Shown here: piece by piece, positions 61,574-64,000 of the stretch
Layout: each line of letters starts with the position of its first letter
Position numbering within the stretch: the stretch's first letter is position 1
Assembly: GCF_013394655.1 (NCBI RefSeq)
Contig: NZ_CP053351.1
Location: 682,001-746,000 of the forward strand
From: Winogradskyella schleiferi
Lineage (GTDB): Bacteria > Bacteroidota > Bacteroidia > Flavobacteriales > Flavobacteriaceae
Direction of reading: 5' to 3'
DNA: 64,000 nt
Notes under the pieces: model-generated
Told to the model about the DNA's origin: nothing
Database searches by the model: none
The model's input: the letters and a program-made list of their open reading frames with translations, nothing else
Position numbers and translations under genes: made by a program

Positions 61574-62602
61574 TTATTTAATCAATACGCTTTTGTATTT
61601 AGGTAAGTTTTTAAGTACAATTCCTGTACCTCTTACAACAGCTCTTAATGGATCTTCAGCAATATAAACGGGAAGATCTGTTTTTTGGGAAAGTCGTTTA
61701 TCTAAACCTCTTAACATAGATCCACCACCAGCTAAATAAATTCCGGTGTTATAAATATCTGCTGCTAATTCAGGAGGCGTTTGCGATAAGGTTTCCATTA
61801 CAGAATCTTCAATACGTAAAATGGATTTATCTAAAGCTTTAGCAATTTCACGGAACGAAATTTGAACTTGTTTCGGTTTTCCCGTTAACAAATCACGACC
61901 TTGAACACTCATGTCCTCTGGAGGTAATTCTAAATCTTCAGTTGCAGCTCCTATTTGGATTTTAATTTTTTCAGCTGTTCTATCTCCAACATATAAGTTA
62001 TGCTGTGTTCTCATGTAATAGATAATATCATTTGTAAATACATCACCTGCAACTTTTACAGATTTGTCACAAACAATACCACCAAGAGCAATTACGGCGA
62101 TTTCGGTAGTACCACCTCCAATGTCAACAATCATGTTTCCTTTTGGTTGCATAATATCCACTCCAATACCTATTGCCGCTGCCATTGGTTCATGGATTAA
62201 ATAAACCTCTTTACCATTAACACGCTCACAAGATTCTTTTACCGCTCGCATTTCTACTTCAGTAATTCCAGAAGGAATACAAACGACCATTCGCAAAGCA
62301 GGATTAAAGAATTTCTTCTTTAGCGCAGGAATGTTTTTAATAAACATGCTTATCATTTGCTCCGAAGCATCAAAATCTGCAATTACGCCATCTTTTAATG
62401 GACGAATGGTTTTGATGTTTTCGTGCGTTTTTCCTTGCATCATGTTGGCTTCTTTACCAACGGCTATGATTTTTCCGCTAATGCGGTCTCTTGCTACTAT
62501 CGATGGATTGTCAACAACAACCTTGTCGTTGTGGATTATCAGTGTATTTGCGGTTCCTAAATCTATGGCTATTTCTTCCGTTAGGAAATCAAAAAATCCC
62601 AT
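61574..62602 (-). CDS. mreB: Rod shape-determining protein MreB
   Basis: A 342-residue bacterial actin. Nucleotide-binding signatures are IDLGTANTLI (phosphate 1, about 13-22), MIVDIGGGTTEIAVI (phosphate 2) and GIYLAGGGSMLRGLD (adenosine). It polymerises beneath the membrane and directs lateral wall synthesis. It is the first gene of the mreBCD-mrdA-rodA operon. The leader contains a hairpin, AGTCTT/AAGACT (62632-62649), 30 bases before the ATG. Confidence 0.97.
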   Translation of the reverse strand: MGFFDFLTEEIAIDLGTANTLIIHNDKVVVDNPSIVARDRISGKIIAVGKEANMMQGKTHENIKTIRPLKDGVIADFDASEQMISMFIKNIPALKKKFFNPALRMVVCIPSGITEVEMRAVKESCERVNGKEVYLIHEPMAAAIGIGVDIMQPKGNMIVDIGGGTTEIAVIALGGIVCDKSVKVAGDVFTNDIIYYMRTQHNLYVGDRTAEKIKIQIGAATEDLELPPEDMSVQGRDLLTGKPKQVQISFREIAKALDKSILRIEDSVMETLSQTPPELAADIYNTGIYLAGGGSMLRGLDKRLSQKTDLPVYIAEDPLRAVVRGTGIVLKNLPKYKSVLIK

Positions 62603-62744
62603 ATGCTGTTCTTAATTATTTGGGTTATTTCAGTCTTCTTTTTAAGACTATCTGTAAAAGTAGTAAAATATACGTTATTTCTACATTTAAAGATGTTTAT
62701 TGATTGATTATTTTTGTTTTTTATTTGATTTTAAAAAAACTCCG

Positions 62745-62795
62745 TATTAAGTCTTGATTCTTGCTTCTAAAAGTGAAGCGGTCTAGTATCTAATT
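62745..62795. repeat. Dispersed repeat AAAAGTGAAGCGGTCT, copy 2
   Basis: Matches the copy at 56956-57000 over AAGTCT, a CTTCTAAAAG block and GAAGCGGTCT. It ends at the purH stop codon. The mreB promoter should lie between it and 62650. Confidence 0.6.
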
Positions 62796-64000
62796 TTAAT
62801 GTTTAAAATGACGCGTTCCTGTAAAAACCATCGCAAGATTATTCTCGTTACAATAATTAATACTTAATTCATCTTTTATGGAACCTCCAGGTTGAATGAC
62901 AGCCGTAATTCCAGCATTGTCCGCAATTTCTACACAATCCGGAAATGGAAAAAATGCATCACTCGCCATAACGGCTCCATTTAAATCAAAATTGAACGAT
63001 TTCGCTTTGTGAATCGCTTGGTTTAAGGCATCAACACGACTTGTTTGTCCTGTGCCACTGGCACACAATTGCTTGTTCTTTGCTAAAACAATGGTATTGG
63101 ATTTTGTGTGTTTGCAAATTTTTGAAGCGAAAATTAAATCGTCTAATTCACTCGAAGATGCTGTGGTTTTTGTAACTGATTTTAAACCTTCAAGTGTATC
63201 TGTTACGTTATTTCTATCTTGAACTAGAACACCATTTAAACAACTTCTTACATTGGTTTTTGGCATCTCTATATCTTTCAGGATTAAAAGGATTCTGTTT
63301 TTCTTTCCTTTCAGAACTTCTAATGCTTCAGCAGAAAACGATGGTGCGATAACCACTTCACAGAATAGTTTATGTATTTCTTCAGCGGTTGCCAAATCAA
63401 TTTCGGAATTACTTATTAAAACGCCACCAAAAGCTGAAACTGGATCGCCAGCTAAGGCATCTACGTAAGCTTGGTGTAACGTGTCGCGCTGAGCCAAACC
63501 GCAAGCATTATTATGTTTTAAAACGGCAAACGTTGGTGCGTCGTTTTTAAATTCCAGCATTAAATTAACAGCGGCATCAACATCCAAAAGGTTATTATAG
63601 CTTAATTCCTTACCATGAAGTTTTGTAAAAATGGCATCAAAATCTCCGAAGAAAAACCCTTTTTGATGTGGATTTTCGCCATAACGCAACACTTTCCCAT
63701 TGTTTTCCGAAATTTTTAAAGTAGGAATTTCATGATTCTTGTTGAAGTAATTAAATATTGCAGAATCGTAATGCGATGATACATTAAATGCTTTTGCAGC
63801 AAATTGTTTTCTATCGGCTTCAGAAGTTTCACCATTTTTGGTTTCCAATAATTCCAAAAACTCAGCATAATCGTCAACCGAAGAGACACAAGTTACATCT
63901 GCATAATTTTTAGCGGCCGCTCTAATCAAGGAAATACCTCCAATATCAATTTTTTCAATAATATCTTGGTTGCTTGCTCCAGAAGCTACAGTTTTTTCAA
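62796..64000 (-). CDS. purH: Bifunctional AICAR transformylase/IMP cyclohydrolase (3' part)
   Basis: The last 400 codons of purH; the gene continues past the window edge, since the frame stays open through ASGASNQDIIEKIDIGGISL to base 64000. The visible part covers the end of the IMP cyclohydrolase domain (LIRAAAKNYADV) and the whole AICAR transformylase domain, with LRYGENPHQKGFF, the catalytic KHNNACGLA and the end GTRHFKH. It makes the last two steps of IMP synthesis. The TTG at 63929 is not a real start. Confidence 0.95.
   Translation of the reverse strand, partial: EKTVASGASNQDIIEKIDIGGISLIRAAAKNYADVTCVSSVDDYAEFLELLETKNGETSEADRKQFAAKAFNVSSHYDSAIFNYFNKNHEIPTLKISENNGKVLRYGENPHQKGFFFGDFDAIFTKLHGKELSYNNLLDVDAAVNLMLEFKNDAPTFAVLKHNNACGLAQRDTLHQAYVDALAGDPVSAFGGVLISNSEIDLATAEEIHKLFCEVVIAPSFSAEALEVLKGKKNRILLILKDIEMPKTNVRSCLNGVLVQDRNNVTDTLEGLKSVTKTTASSSELDDLIFASKICKHTKSNTIVLAKNKQLCASGTGQTSRVDALNQAIHKAKSFNFDLNGAVMASDAFFPFPDCVEIADNAGITAVIQPGGSIKDELSINYCNENNLAMVFTGTRHFKH

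Noticed and set aside
63929..64000. purH starting at 63929
   Set aside because: The frame stays open to the window edge with typical PurH text, so the TTG is internal.
1..64000. tRNA or rRNA genes
   Set aside because: No cloverleaf with a T-loop GTTCRANYC and no rRNA stretch was seen on reading; a tRNAscan run would be decisive.

Overview
The window is AT-rich bacterial DNA (roughly two thirds A+T by eye) from a member of the Bacteroidota, most likely a marine-type Flavobacteriaceae. The signs are many TAnnTTTG -7 promoter elements, few Shine-Dalgarno sites, DUF4846, DUF6702, DUF6503 and DUF418 proteins, a meta-cleavage kynurenine cluster, TPR histidine kinases with LytTR regulators, and the gene order mreB-mreC-mreD-mrdA-rodA behind purH. 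Genus cannot be fixed from the sequence alone. No tRNA, rRNA, CRISPR array, phage module or intact transposase was seen.

Layout. 1-6.4 kb: a minus-strand accessory block with the start of a probable permease, two tandem DUF418 membrane proteins, a secreted proline-iminopeptidase-like hydrolase, a RidA-like lipoprotein, a double NTF2-like secreted protein and an NAD-dependent epimerase. A 640-base gap follows that holds only a possible decayed NTF2-like remnant. 7.0-9.7 kb: LytTR response regulator plus TPR histidine kinase. 9.9-12.5 kb: DUF4846 protein, a small NqrF-neighbourhood protein and ApbE. 12.6-20.2 kb: housekeeping and small genes (methyltransferase, map, CoA transferase, gpmI, ankyrin protein, GNAT, pepE), with a broken GxxExxY gene between inverted repeats. 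20.3-25.3 kb: secreted carboxypeptidase-regulatory-like pair, DUF6702, M1 peptidase and a TatA-type protein.

26.3-34.2 kb: a complete-looking set for breaking down kynurenine by ring cleavage: kynU, kmo, a RidA-type 2-aminomuconate deaminase, an aldehyde dehydrogenase, an SDR enzyme, 3-hydroxyanthranilate dioxygenase and an ACMSD-type decarboxylase, all on the minus strand. Kynurenine goes to 3-hydroxykynurenine (Kmo), 3-hydroxyanthranilate (KynU), 2-amino-3-carboxymuconate semialdehyde (dioxygenase), 2-aminomuconate semialdehyde (decarboxylase), 2-aminomuconate (dehydrogenase), then deamination. Tryptophan dioxygenase and formamidase are not in the window. Nearly every junction in this cluster carries a short palindromic repeat. 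Three of its proteins have ends encoded by such repeats, and a 61-base repeat in inverted orientation brackets three of the genes. This is the most unusual part of the window.

34.3-50 kb: sensor kinases, a DUF6503 lipoprotein, msrA, a zinc-ribbon-family protein that has lost its cysteines, Nif3, lpxK, gap-lipA, two ECF sigma factors (one with an anti-sigma factor), a glycosyltransferase and aquaporin Z. 50-57 kb: murB, an aminotransferase, a retropepsin-PDZ protein, DUF1573 and valS. 57-64 kb: the cell-shape operon (rodA, mrdA, mreD, mreC, mreB) and the 3' part of purH.
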